From Eretmocerus hayati (Eukaryota; Arthropoda; Insecta; Hymenoptera; Aphelinidae): a stretch of 64,000 nucleotides of DNA. The notes beneath the pieces are model-generated. The model saw nothing but the letters and a program-made list of their open reading frames with translations, was not told where the DNA came from and did not search any database. Where the stretch lies: NCBI GenBank assembly GCA_029851415.1, contig CM056744.1:61498172-61562171 (forward strand). Reading direction: 5' to 3'. The translations under genes were made by a program, and so were the position numbers. Positions 11,780 to 23,200 of the stretch are shown piece after piece. Within the stretch, counting starts at the first letter, position 1. Each line of letters starts with the position of its first letter.

Positions 11780-14002
11780 TCAATCTTGCAGAGAAAGTCC
11801 TTCATTCTCACAAAAGTGCTCAAATAGTGCGGATTTGTATGAATCCAAAGATTTCATCATGCGAATACTGGAGAAGATTCCTTCCCAGGACAATTTTGCT
11901 TGTACTGAGAAAGCTCCTCCATAAGTAGTAGTACGCGTGGTCGGGATGCGCAATTGTGAGGACTGGTTTCTGTCAGAACGACGCAATTCATTATGTATCG
12001 GAAATAGATCCAAAAGATATTCAGGTTTTGATGTTGTGAAGATCTTGTATAGCATCACACAAAGGAAGTATTGACGGCGTGACTTGAGTGATAACCAGCG
12101 CAATTTTTGGTAGAACGGCTTAAGAGCCGCGTCACGGCGTAGATGGAAAATGAAACGCACGCACGTATTACGAAGTCTCTGCAATTTTGTTTCTAGATAA
12201 CCCGACATATCGTTGTATACAAGGCAAGCATAATCAAAGTAGGGAGTGACCAGAGCGCTCACAAGTAAACGCTTCACTTCGCATGACAAGGAGTGACCTC
12301 TATATCTGAGAGAGTGCATGATTCCATGCACCCTTGAGCAAATTCCCGCAATATGGGGATTCCAGGATAGATCCTGGGTGAACAACACTCCAAGATTTTT
12401 CACTGAACTTTGCAAAGGGATTGGAATTCCGTTAACCATTATGGCTGGAAGGGCTTCTACATCAAGTCTCATGTGGTATTGAACCGAGGCATTTAGAATA
12501 GCTTTAGTTTTTTCAAGATTCAATTCGAGACCATGTGCTCGTGCCCAAGCAACTATGCGACTCGCATCTTCATCAATCAAGCTTATGATACTAGGTAAAT
12601 CGGATGGTCTGCACTGAATGTAAATTTGCAAGTCATCTGCAAATAACATGCCTTTACAGTGCTTTAATACTGATGAAATACCATCGATAAGAATCAAAAA
12701 TATGATAGGCCCTGGTTTCGAGCCTTGGGGGATGCCTAAGGTGTTCGGGAAGAATTCTGATAACTCGCCGTTTTCATCAATTATTGCTTGTGATCGCCTA
12801 CTTAAATAGGAATGGAACCATTTCAAGGTTTCACTAGAGAATTTTAGTTCTTCCATTCTCATGAAGAGCTCCTCGTGTTTAATGCTATCAAAAGCAGATT
12901 TGAAGTCGAATAGCAACTGCAACGTCACAAGACCCTTCTCTACTCCGAAACGTATGTCCTCAGAAACTCTCAGCAGGGCTGTTTGGGTACTATGCGAGGC
13001 ACGAAAACCCGATTGCCATTTAGAAAGGAGTTTGTGCTCCTCAAGGTGATCAATAAGCTGACGTGTAATGAGGTTGTCAAAAACCTTGGCAAAGTGAGGA
13101 AGATTCGCTATAGGCCTCGTCTCTGATGGGGAAGATGGCGATGGTACTTTACTCAGGGGTATAACTAAAGATTTCTTCCACATGTCTGGGTATTGGCAGT
13201 TTGAAATAGATAAATTAAAAAGATTAGTTGAGAAGGGCACTAATAAACTGAGAACCGATCTAAAATATGAAATATTCAGACCATCACTACTTTTCCCTTT
13301 AGTTTTTGGTAAACAATCAAGCAATGATTGATAAACCTGTATGCCATCAACCAGTGCAAACGTAAAAATTGGTGTATCAGATATTGTTGATGTTGGAGTT
13401 GCTATAATATCTATGAGTTTTTCCATACTGCAATTCTCATGGCGACTTGAAATATTCGATTGGTGACTCATGAGTTCATTTGCTGCGAACTTGCTCAAAG
13501 GTGACTTATGACCACTCTTTGTTAAGCCAAGTTTCTGAAGGATTTTCCAATAATTTGAAGTGTCTGAGGTCTCTATGAGAGATTGCAAGCAATAGTCATT
13601 CCTAGCTCCTGCAATTCTCCGTTTTACTTGTGCACGCAAAGTTTTGTAATTTCTCATCAGTTCTACATTTCCAGTCCTCTTTGCTTTTCGGTACATACGA
13701 TCACGCTGTTTGCATTCTTCACGAAGATTAGGTGTGAGCCAAAGATTCTCATGCTTACGCATAGTACGAGTCCTTACTGGCGCATGTTTATCTAGTAATT
13801 CGGTTGCTGAACAGTGGAATTTGGCCAAAGATTCATTCACATCTGTGGGCTGTAGCAGGTTATGATTTACAATGACTGATTCTAATTCCTGAGAAAACAA
13901 CTTGGCATCGAATTGACTAAAATTTCTGGAGGTAATTCTACGTGGCTCTATAACCTTGACGGGTAACTTGTAATCAATGACAATAAAATCGCGACCATGT
14001 AT
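11780..14002 (-). CDS. LINE B ORF2, C-terminal part: reverse transcriptase
   Basis: About 740 codons are open from the D insertion to a stop at 11780. It starts at the end of the endonuclease (HGRDFIVIDYKL) and passes through a helical linker. RT motifs follow: RPIANLPHFAKVFDN, LLFDFKSAFDSI, GIPQGSKPGPIIF, the catalytic FADDLQIY near 12635, and LELNLEKTKAIL. A C-terminal region with DYACLVYNDMSG and a WL.L..RR segment ends the protein. Removing D and one copy of its 3-bp duplication joins this in frame to the endonuclease at 18519-19211, giving an ORF2 of about 970 residues. The ATG at 14012-14014 lies in the transposon and is not the true start. Confidence 0.9.
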   Translation of the reverse strand: MHGRDFIVIDYKLPVKVIEPRRITSRNFSQFDAKLFSQELESVIVNHNLLQPTDVNESLAKFHCSATELLDKHAPVRTRTMRKHENLWLTPNLREECKQRDRMYRKAKRTGNVELMRNYKTLRAQVKRRIAGARNDYCLQSLIETSDTSNYWKILQKLGLTKSGHKSPLSKFAANELMSHQSNISSRHENCSMEKLIDIIATPTSTISDTPIFTFALVDGIQVYQSLLDCLPKTKGKSSDGLNISYFRSVLSLLVPFSTNLFNLSISNCQYPDMWKKSLVIPLSKVPSPSSPSETRPIANLPHFAKVFDNLITRQLIDHLEEHKLLSKWQSGFRASHSTQTALLRVSEDIRFGVEKGLVTLQLLFDFKSAFDSIKHEELFMRMEELKFSSETLKWFHSYLSRRSQAIIDENGELSEFFPNTLGIPQGSKPGPIIFLILIDGISSVLKHCKGMLFADDLQIYIQCRPSDLPSIISLIDEDASRIVAWARAHGLELNLEKTKAILNASVQYHMRLDVEALPAIMVNGIPIPLQSSVKNLGVLFTQDLSWNPHIAGICSRVHGIMHSLRYRGHSLSCEVKRLLVSALVTPYFDYACLVYNDMSGYLETKLQRLRNTCVRFIFHLRRDAALKPFYQKLRWLSLKSRRQYFLCVMLYKIFTTSKPEYLLDLFPIHNELRRSDRNQSSQLRIPTTRTTTYGGAFSVQAKLSWEGIFSSIRMMKSLDSYKSALFEHFCENEGLSLQD

Positions 14003-14110
14003 GGGAATGTCCATTAATTACGTAAGGGCTCGAAGGGGGGGAGGGGTCACTCAAATCCTCACGGTTTCTTATGTGGGGGTAGGGGGGGTGGACGAATTTC
14101 TTACGTAAGC
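14003..14110 (+). repeat. Left terminal inverted repeat of transposon D
   Basis: It begins GGGAATGTCCATTAATTACG at 14003 and continues with GGGGGGAGGGG. The first 25 or so bases match the inverted right end with one difference; beyond this the similarity is patchy and carried by the G-rich blocks and a further TTACGTAAG. Confidence 0.85.
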
Positions 14111-14694
14111 GTTTTTGACACTCATTTTACAACTCAAAGAACAGTGTCGCCTTGTTAAGAGCGGGACATTTAAATCACTCTCTCAAGAGCTCTGTTGAAC
14201 CTTCGTGGAACTCGGTAGCCTTGGTTCGAGTTTTATGACTTTGTGGGCGGGGCACCTCAGATATTTCGACTGGCCAAATCAGAGCATGTGTAGGGGTATT
14301 TTATGTAGACTAGTACATTTATTTCGATATTCTGGATCACACATATGCTTTTATTCGTCACCTATACATGCAAAATCCTTTTCCTCTCAGAAAATTTGGC
14401 TCTCACGCACTTGCGGCTGACTTGCTCAATGAATCAGTCGGCTGCTAGCCACCGTGTTGAAAGCACTCCTTCTTTTGAATTGGAAAAGAAGTAGAGAGTG
14501 AATTTTGTATGTATGTCATTTTGTTCGGTTGTGATGCGAAAATTATAGAATCAGTTATCCAAACTCACTCGAATTACGGATTGAAACATTGTGTTTGATC
14601 GATGCACGACCCCGTTGATATGCGCATCTAGCTATTTCATTGTGCTCTTGTGAGTGATACGTGTAATAAGTGATAGAAGTACGAAATCATCGGC

Positions 14695-17600
14695 ATGTCC
14701 AAGAAACGAACGAGTGGTGATGAGGAACCTCTGACCAGAGGAAATGCCCATCAGAAATTATTTGAGGCTTATAAAATTGCATATCCAGGCTGGGCTCTGC
14801 AGAAGGCTCAGCGTCTATCTCAAGTTGAGTGGGCGGACATACTATCGAAATTCAAAGGTGATGACAAATCTCTCTTGAACCACGTTGTAGACAGGATAAA
14901 ATTTTATCAAAGGAATGCATTGAAACAAGCGATGGCATTCAAGAGTCACTTCGTGGAACAATCGAAGGTGAGTGATTTCAAGTATCGTATCCGCCCTATA
15001 CGGTGATGTCCATGCTGATTCGAATTATATATGCATTCGAGAGCTTTGTAAATGCACGAAATATACTGACTGCGATGAGAACTTTCCAAATTGCGCAACA
15101 TCAGGCTCATTTTTCCGAATTTTCCCACTTTTGTTCTGAGCTTGAAGTAGTCATGTGGCCATCAGAGTTTCACGGTATTCCTTGCGAGAAAATTCATCAT
15201 GTCCGTGGAATGCATTTTTTGATAACTGTATCCACAGGTTAATCAGGCTGAATCGAATGATAGTGCTAATTTGTCACGTGTTGGTAACACAAGTCAATTG
15301 AATCCAAATAAAGAGCTCCCGCATAGTAGTTTTCCGTCAGAACAACCATCAACTTCCTCGAACGCAAGCTCTGCAGATCAGAATGAACCATTGCAAGCAT
15401 CGACTACCAGGTTACCTGATAATGTTTTGAAGCGCTCTTACCCAACACCTGCTCAAGACGAGTGCAGAGCAAAGATTCATGTTTTGGAAAGTCAGTTGAA
15501 TGCTGACCTATTGTGGAGAAATAACATGAATATGGGATCTGTGGATGAGGAAAGAATATCTGAGACACGGAAAGAACTGAACAAGCAAAAACAAAATCTG
15601 AGAACGAAAAAGAACAATGTGAAACATCAACAAAAGAATAGAGATTCCAAGAAAAGGAAAAAAGAAATTGACAATGATGGTGTGATTAGGACAGTAGGGA
15701 GGCCACGAATTGAAGAAACTCAGCTTGGTATCTTGGATTGTCTCAAAGAATTTGCTCTTCATGGAGCAGGAGCACATGATCGCAGGCGCTCTGACATAAT
15801 TCGACCAGTAAGCAGTGTGAGTGAATTGCATGAATTGTTACTGACCATGGGCTATCAAATATCGCGTTCAGCTATGTACACTCGCGTACTTCCCAGAAAT
15901 TCTCACACCAATGAAGGTAAAAGACATGTTAAAACGGTCCCCATAAAATTCACGAAGGCCCAAAACAACTCGACTAAATGGCACCCTGATGCTCATTTTT
16001 GTACTGCGTCGATTAGGCTCCTGGAATCCCTAGCTTCTCTAATAGGGCCTGAATTGGTATTTTTCCTTTCTCAAGATGATGAAGCTCGAGTGCACATCGG
16101 AGTAAGAGCTGCGAATAAACAGTCGGCTATTTTGATGCATGTGGACTATAAAGTATCTCTCCCTGATCATGACTTTGTTGTTGGGAGTCGACATAAATTG
16201 ATACCATCAGTGTATGCTGGCATCGTCATCAAGCCCGGAGGTTTGGGAGACCCCAAATCAGTGAGTTACTCGGGTCCCACATACGTGGCCATACGGAGTG
16301 GCAAACATGATTCCTCAACTGCTGCAAGCCACGCAGCGGATTTTAAACGGCTTCTACAACTCGAAAATTTTCTAGAATTGTCAAAAATTGACGGACGCAC
16401 AAAACCCATCGTCATCATTTCAGCGGATGGTGGACCGGATGAGAATCCTAGGTGAATATATTCAAAGTGATCATTACAAGTTAAAATATCATAGGAATAT
16501 AGAATGATCTGAGTCTGGGATTTTCCAACCGATTGATCCGGAGGTGAATCGAATCAAATGTAGAATTCACAGGATTTTTTTGACAAAGTGCTAGCATTTG
16601 AATACGAACCTCAACATGTAGATTTTCATGAAGGACAGTATCTAATATAATTTGCACCCTGCTCATAATTTTCACTTTTTACCCGAATCGGAATACACCA
16701 TTTTATCATAAAAAAAACAGGATTTGTGCTCTCTCCCCGAAGTTTCTTGAATTCTTCTTCCAAAATTTATTTCTATCGTTGGAAAACTCTTTTATCTTCG
16801 ACTATTCATTCTTTCAATGCGCGTGTATATTTTGATGAATTTCTTGATAAATTTTCACAGAACTGTTCGCGCTTGAGATGAACTTTGGCTTCACAAAATG
16901 CACAGAGTCAACGGATTGGAGTATTTTTTATTCCCCTGTGAGTGATTGCTCTTCTCTTTCATAGGTATCCAAAAGTCATCTCGTGGGGGATCGAACTGTT
17001 TATAAATGAGAATTTGGATGGATTATTCGTTGTGACAAATGCACCGGGGCACAGTAAATATAATCGTGCTGAGAGACGGATGGCCCCTTTGAGTAATCAA
17101 CTTGCAGGAGTTGTCTTACAGCATGATAAGTTTGGTTCACACCTGAAAGGTGGCAAAACCGTGAATAAAGAGCTTGAACGGAAGAATTTCGCCCATGCCG
17201 GAGAGACATTAGCAGAGCTATGGAACGAGATGGTCCTCGATAGTCATCCAGTCCATGCTGAGTACATACACCCCCTTGACGAAGAACTAAAACCACGGGC
17301 TGTTGATGAACAATGGTACCTGAACCACGTTCGTGAATCTCAATATCTATTGCAGGTATTGCCACAACTTCATCCATGTTTCATGTATCATACGTAAAAT
17401 TCAAGAACTTTGTATTGCTACGATCGTTGAATCAAGCGTGTAGTCATTCATCAGAAGTTGAATGAGAATAATCATTATCTTAATCGTATCTCATCGCCAA
17501 AGCATTTCATGAGTGAATGATTTTTTAATAGGATAACGTTTTTTTGGAAATAAGAAGAATGATTTCCCATTTTACAAAATACAATTATTGTTAACAGATA

Positions 17601-18212
17601 TCGAAATGTCAGGATAAAGCATGCTGTAGTCCTCCAAGGAGTAATTTACGATCAATTCTTCCCACGGGCTTCTTGCCCTCACCGACTCTCGTCCACAATG
17701 AAAAGGGAACAGGAATCTTGAAAGCTGTACCTCTAGGCGAAGAACACGCAAATGCTCGATTTTTGCCACTTTTCCAAAGATTAGCTCTGGTAAATTTGGA
17801 GATCCCCAACCCGGACGGATTCAAAAAAATACCATATGACTTATATTGCCCATCGGTGCGTTCCGAACTATCCGGCAGAATCTGCAAAACTTGTGGGATC
17901 TATTTTGTTACAAAAAAAGCTGCCACTGACCATATGAAGAGTTTGAATCATGCTCCAGTAAAAGCACCTCAAAAATCGAGAATCAAACGAATAGAAGCAC
18001 AGCGGAAAGAAGAGGTCCTGTGTATCATGCAAGAACATGGCGCTAGCACTTTGACAGCTGAGTGGATAATGGAAGATCATATTCAAAACCATGACACTGA
18101 TGATTGCATCGATAATCGGGAGAAAGAGAGAGATGAAAGTGATCAGTTTCCCGAAATAAAAAATCTGCCAGAGTGGTTGGAGAGTCCTTGGGTCCTGGAC
18201 GCTCATAGTTGA
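14695..18212 (+). CDS. Transposase of DNA transposon D (4 exons, about 830 aa)
   Basis: I infer four exons: 14695-14967, 15238-16451, 16965-17355 and 17598-18212. All introns have GT-AG ends and phases fit (0, 2, 0), giving about 830 codons with no stop. Residues 1-91 form a small helical domain; a Lys-rich, probably coiled-coil stretch and a GRPR-like basic patch (GRPRIEE) follow. The catalytic core has FFLSQDDEARVHIG (D371 or D372), IISADGGPDENPR (D488) and SKYNRAERRMAPLS (E532). This D-D-E arrangement is like ISAzo13/Zator transposases. The last exon has a C2H2 finger, CKTCGIYF...HMKSLNH, preceded by a Cys-rich KCQDKACC segment. It would bind the element ends and cut and join DNA in the nucleus. 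Nothing visible disables it. Confidence 0.85.
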
Positions 18213-18394
18213 TAAAATCATCATTCATACCACGTGCATTTTTTCCACTCTTCAAAAATATGCTGTTAAAATCTCCTCACAACAATAATAATATTTACAA
18301 CAATTCTGAATTAATCGTGATTTGTAATCAATATTGCCTAATGATCAAAATTCGTTGAGTTTTAAGCCTTCTGATTTTTGCTCCTTCTTGGATT

Positions 18395-18518
18395 GAAATC
18401 CTTACGTAAGATATGGGATAGGGGGGGGGGTGTTTTGAACGACCTGACCTTTCCTTACGATGGGGGGGAGGGGTCAAAAAATTGAGAATCCGTCCTTACG
18501 TAATTAATGGATATTCCC
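18395..18518 (-). repeat. Right terminal inverted repeat of transposon D
   Basis: Read on the minus strand it begins GGGAATATCCATTAATTACG at 18518, matching the left end, and continues through a C-rich block (CCCCTCCCCCCC). The outer TAT (18519-18521) is the target duplication. Confidence 0.85.
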
Positions 18519-19211
18519 TATATACGGGGTATTAGACTTAGAGTAGCTCAAGAGTTTAGCAGCGGAATCAACAATCATGACATCTATCCATGTGTCTGAT
18601 TCATCGAGGTGGTGGCTAGCTCCCGATGGAACACAGTATAGAGAGTGTTCCGAGATCAGCTTGCGCAGATGATTACCGTAATAACGATTTGACAATAAAT
18701 CAGGATTCAAATCACCAGCCAAAATGAAATTCTTGTACAATGGAGGAATGTCTTGAGAATCTGCAAAAAACTTTGTCAATACGTGTCCGTTCGGCCGACG
18801 ATACTGGGAACCTATTAAAATTTTCTCATCATCACATGTTTGCACTTCAACTAGCAAGTACTCTGTTTCATCTAGATGCATAATTTTTGGAGATGCAATT
18901 ACTTTGTACGACAATCGATCGTGAATATAACAAGCCACTCCACCGCCTTGCATGAACTCGTGTTTACCTGTGGAAGATTTTAGCCCACGATCGTTTCGAA
19001 TTAATGCAAAATTTGGAATTGATACTAATGAGTCAAGACAAAGTGGAGTAAGCCATGTTTCAGAAACAGAAAGAAAATCTACATCATGACTTTCCAGGAA
19101 CAGCTTCACAGAATCAAAATTCTTCTTAAGAGAAGTGACATTTAAATGCGCAACTCGGAGATGAGTGCGGACTGGTCTCTTTTCACGCACAGGATGAGAA
19201 TCAGGCGATAG
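18519..19211 (-). CDS. LINE B ORF2, N-terminal part: endonuclease
   Basis: 231 codons are open from the CUA after the ORF1 stop to the D insertion. Endonuclease motifs are visible: RVAHLNVTSL (Asn), SVSETWL (Glu), GGGVACYIHDRL, ILAGDLNPDLL and SDTWIDVMIVD. There is no AUG before these motifs, since the first Met comes after the Glu motif. The natural ways to express this domain are therefore readthrough of the UGA or non-AUG initiation. A GTG at 19188-19190 is not a convincing start in an animal. The reading frame ends artificially at 18504 inside transposon D. Confidence 0.88.
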
Positions 19212-19214
19212 TCA
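19209..19214 (-). promoter_or_regulatory. In-frame UGA-CUA junction of LINE B ORF1/ORF2
   Basis: ORF1 ends ...D-L-N-N-I-A-UGA and the next codons, CUA UCG, run on in the same frame into the endonuclease. The overlapping AUG (GCAUGACU) opens a four-codon frame only. This is the third independent copy in the window with the same stop and the same next codon. Confidence 0.65.
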
Positions 19215-19783
19215 TGCTATGTTATTCAAGTCAGCTTCTGTCACTATAGGAATACGATCATTATCGTCATCTTTACGTACATAGATCACGCCTTCGCGAA
19301 CCCAAACATATTTATAATTGCGCTGCTTAGCACGTTCTTTGGCTTGCACTCGAAGATTATGAAGGACATAAGGGAGCATCTCTTGGAAGAATATCTTGGA
19401 CTGACTTCCCGCATTAGGAACAATTTTGTCAAATTTTAGTTCACCATAGTTACGCTTCATCCTGATTACATGATCACGGACGTACATAGACTTGAATTTG
19501 AGAACAAATGAGGAAACACCTTCGTGTGTCTGTGCGCCCTGCGATGGAGTTTGCCCTGCATTTCGGCCAGGATTCTTTATCTAAAATTCGCGCGTCTCAA
19601 GAATGTCATTATACAAATGTTCTATCTTCAGTTCTTTAAGGATTCGAGAGAGAGTATTCAAGGGTAAATTACATGACCGTGGAATTCCATTGATTTTCAG
19701 TTCAGGACATGGCGCACCAGACACACGCAGTTCTTTGAGCTGATTTAGTTCGTCACGAAGCAACATATTCTCATTTTCTAAGG
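19212..19783 (-). pseudogene. LINE B ORF1, 5'-truncated, one premature stop
   Basis: The frame is open from the GA tract to the UGA except for a TAG at 19581-19583. Order of parts: a Leu/Glu-rich coiled-coil start (LENENMLLRDELNQLKEL); an RRM-like segment (ELKINGIPRSCNLPLNTL to ILETREF); FVLKFKSMYVRDHVIRM; and the C-terminal module YKYVWVREGVIYVRKDD. This is the layout of an RNA-binding ORF1 chaperone. The 5' part, including the start codon, is missing because the copy begins in the GA run. Confidence 0.75.
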
Positions 19784-19784
19784 A

Positions 19785-19797
19785 AGAGAGAGAGAGA
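19785..19797. repeat. Short GA run between the 5' end of LINE B and the 3' tail of LINE A2
   Basis: The plus strand reads AGAGAGAGAGAG, then AATGAATGAATGAATG, the inverted (ATTC)n tail of A2. Thus A2's 3' tail and B's 5' truncation point meet at the same GA tract. Confidence 0.85.
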
Positions 19798-20205
19798 ATG
19801 AATGAATGAATGATAACCTTCATTAGCTCAACGACAAAAAAATAAAAATACAGTAGCATATGAAACATATGTCACTCATACATGATAAATACATGAAATT
19901 CATGGAAATTCGTCATTTTGGTTAAGGCTATTGAAATCATCACAGGAAGTGACTAGTCATCTTGAGGCATCGTAAGATGCATGAGAGTCATGAAGAAGAA
20001 AAATAAGAAAAAGTCACGTTTTCAAATACATATATCAGTCCTGACGAGAAAGATTGAGGAAAAAGAAACATTCTCACGTTTGGGGAGACATATGAAAAAG
20101 ACATGGGCCCACAGTGATATTACAGGAATCTTAGTTCGGTAGCGAGCTTAGATTCCTGCTAGAGATAGAAGCTACGCATAATTCTTCTGAAGTAGGAAAC
20201 ATCAA

Positions 20206-23200
20206 TTGAAACGGCTCTTGCCTATCACACTTTACAGATTGAAATCGTATTTTTCTCCACATCAACAATCCTCTGGGAAGACAGTGTTAACGGGAAGTCT
20301 TTCAAGGACTCTTCAAATAATGATATCTTCCCAAGCTGCCGAAAGCCCGGAGGGAGAAGGTTTCACAAATGAGCACATCGGACCTGGAAAGATCTTCTTC
20401 CATATTCAAGTCTCATGCTGGGAACTTTGAGTACCCGCTCTTCTAGATCACCCCATGCGGTGCGTTCGGATTGGTACCTGGTAAACATCGCAGCTAGGTA
20501 GCCAGGTTCTCCTAAGTGCATGATCTTATGCATCAAGAGAGCTGCGAAGTACATTCTCTGTACGTAACTAACCCAAACGATCCCTAAACGATGTGATGTG
20601 CTCGTCTCTCCTAAGATCAAAAATATATCTCACACATGAATTGCTTAGTCTCTGTATCCGTTGCCGCTGTTCGTCCTAGCGTCGAGGTACATGACCGCAA
20701 TAATCTAGGTGCGGTTGAACCAATGACTCGACTAGGCGAATTCGGAGAGGTCTGGTGATACATGCCCTTAGAAACCGCAGACCGTATGTGGCTCTGTTGA
20801 CTTTCTTACTTACTTGGTCAATGTGCGGTTTCCATGTCAATTCACTATCAAGTGTAACACCAAGACTCACGACCGTATCACTGAACGGGATGCACTTTCC
20901 CTCCTGTATCTCAACCCCTGGCAAGTCCATTCTCTTCAGATCTTTGATATTTCTCTCCGAACTGAAGTAGATTGCCTTGGTCTTGCCAGCGTTGAGACAC
21001 AGTCCGGAACTTCTGGCCCACTCGGCAACTAGTCGTCCTATTTCGCTCAGCCGAGCAATGCCTTCCCTGATCTTATTTTTCTCGATTTGGAGATAGATTT
21101 GGAGATCACGCGCATGAAATAGATGATGAACCGACTTTCCGTCTAGCAAACCAGCCAGGTCATTCACGAACAAGCTGAAGAGGAGCGGCCCAAGGACGGA
21201 CCCCTGGGGCACACCCAGATTGGTTTCGAGCCAATCAGATTTGCCTACTTTAGGAGTGATTCGTTGGGTGCGACCCTGTAGATATGATTTCATCTACAGG
21301 AGCGCCAATCTTGAGAAGCCAAGGTGTCGTAGCTTCCTCTTGGATGGTGAGATTGTGTCAAAAGCTTTAATAAAATCGAATAGTAGGAGCAGAACGATCT
21401 TCTTCCTGTCTATACCTACTCTGATGTCATCGGTCAATTTTAACAAAGCTGTTTGGGTGCTATGTTGTTGCCTAAAACCAGTCTGGAATCGATGAAGTAT
21501 CTCTTCGAATACTCCATGATTTGGTCATGTGCAATTTTTTCCAGAACCTTGGAGAGGAAGTACAGCAGCGCTATAGGACGGAAGTTCGAGACCGTTGATG
21601 GAGCAGCAGTCTTCTTTAATGCGATCAGCTGCGCTCGCTTCCAAGCCTCAGGGAAAAGCCATGAGCGAAAAGATCACCAATAGCCGGAAGAGCTTTCTCG
21701 ATCACGCTTTGGGGTATGCCATCCACTCCACGGGCCTGTGAGGAGAAATGTTTGATAGCAAGGACTACATCACTAAAATTTGTGGGCTTAAATTTAAACC
21801 CCTCCTCCGGTGCCGAGTCAATATCGTCCATTGCTTCATTAATATTTTCTGGAGGCGAGACGGAAACTCCCGCAAAGTGTGCGTTCAACTCATCCGGTGT
21901 GAAGCCATGAAGTTCCTTCTCTTTGCTCTTAGGCAAGAGGCCAAGATCACGCATGTCCTTCCACAGTGTTCTTCTTCTGATCAAGAGCATCTGATAACTG
22001 AGTTTGAATGAATGAGTTTTTCTCTCGTTCAATGCGCAAGTCGACCTCTCCGCTGAGCCGAAAGTATTCATTTTGAAGCTCAGGACACTTGCGCTGGTTA
22101 CGTTGAATCCGTTTCCAGCGCTTGCGCGTCACGTCTCGCTTATTCATGAGTACCCTCAGCTCAGGAACAATCCAAGGAACGTCATTTCCACGCGGATTTA
22201 TGGTTCTTTCAGGTGATGATTCATTTATAACGGTCTGTGAATTTTCATTCAAGCAGTAAATTGCATCTTCCAAACTGGTTTCGGCATTTTCAAGAGCTGT
22301 CCAGTCACAGCGAAGCAATCGGTTCAATATCTCCGGAGTGACGTTTCGAAAATCCCTGTAGGTGAAGGAATTTTTTGGCTAGTGGGAGTACATACGTTGA
22401 TGGTGACGTCAATGACCGAGTGCCTGCCGAAACTGGGCAGGAGTCTGTTTCGAGAGTCAGTAATGATGTCATTGTCATCTACATAAAAGTGATCAATCCA
22501 TGTATGCGATGTATTGGAGGTGTGTTGGTGAGTCGGGCCATGCTGCGCTATCTGCAAGGCAAGTTCTTCTGTTAGTGCAGTCAGTGTCTTGAAGTCGGGA
22601 TGAACAGTGTCAAACAAATCCGCGTTCAGATCACTCATTACAATTTTATGACTGTTATCGTCACACAGCCGACGCACGATGGGGCCAGGGCATCTTTCTA
22701 CGGCTCAGCGCCACGCAAATTCTCAACTTATCGCCATGTCCGGGATCGGATGGTATTCTGATAATTGAGAGCAACATTCCTCGTTCCCGGACATGTCAAT
22801 AAGTTGAGAATTTGCGTGGCGTTGAGACCTAGAAAGATGCACGGGCCCAACTGTGCGACGCAACGAGCCAAACAGCCCGTCATCCTTCTGCATGGCGATT
22901 TTTGGGGGTCTGTAGATTACTACGACTAATATTGGCGAGGAGTTACCTTGCTGTATGCTACAAAAGAGGAATTCAGGAACGCCAGGTTTCCCTGGCCCAA
23001 AAGCATTTGACGAAATCAACTTCTTAACTTTGAAGTCATTGCGCACATACGAGGCAACCCCACCACCCTCTCTGTTGCGATCCTGTCGCAACTATGAAAA
23101 ACCTGGAATCTGAACGAGACTGCCATCCACAAACTCATCTAGCTTCGACTCAGCCACTCCGAATAGATGGTAGGAGGGATCGTTAGCAACGAGCAAGCGT

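Larger units (their letters stand above)
14003..18518 (+). mobile_element. DNA transposon D, apparently complete, Zator/ISAzo13-like
   Basis: The element of 4,516 bp has terminal inverted repeats starting GGGAATRTCCATTAATTACG and continuing into G-rich/C-rich subterminal blocks. It is flanked by a 3-bp direct repeat TAT (14000-14002 and 18519-18521). Deleting the element plus one TAT restores an unbroken LINE B ORF2 (...TPY-I-HGRDF...), which proves the ends and the duplication length. It carries a four-exon transposase gene without stops. A 3-bp TSD and the D-D-E context agree with the Zator superfamily, related to bacterial ISAzo13; this name rests on memory of family traits. Confidence 0.85.
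11418..19783 (-). mobile_element. Non-LTR retrotransposon B, interrupted by DNA transposon D
   Basis: A minus-strand LINE occupies 19783-18519 and 14002-11418; a 4.5-kb DNA transposon is inserted between the two parts. The order is ORF1 (19783-19212), in-frame UGA-CUA, ORF2 (19211-18519 plus 14002-11780), a 3' UTR of about 360 bp and a tail of (AATC)n. The 3' tail joins (GA)n at 11384-11417 and the 5' end joins a short GA run at 19785-19797. ORF1 is 5'-truncated and has one premature stop, but ORF2 is open apart from D. Confidence 0.85.

Noticed and set aside
14012..14014. ATG at the start of the long LINE B RT frame as its genuine start codon
   Set aside because: It lies inside the terminal repeat of transposon D; the true frame continues from 18519-19211.
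19212..19487. Similarity of ORF1 C-terminal modules to baculovirus FP proteins as a viral insertion
   Set aside because: The module sits in LINE ORF1 next to endonuclease and RT in all three copies; it is a retrotransposon domain, not a viral gene.
19784..19800. Pyrimidine tract plus TTAG just upstream of LINE B ORF1 looking like a 3' splice site
   Set aside because: It is explained by the CT-strand of the GA microsatellite at the truncation point; no donor partner is seen.
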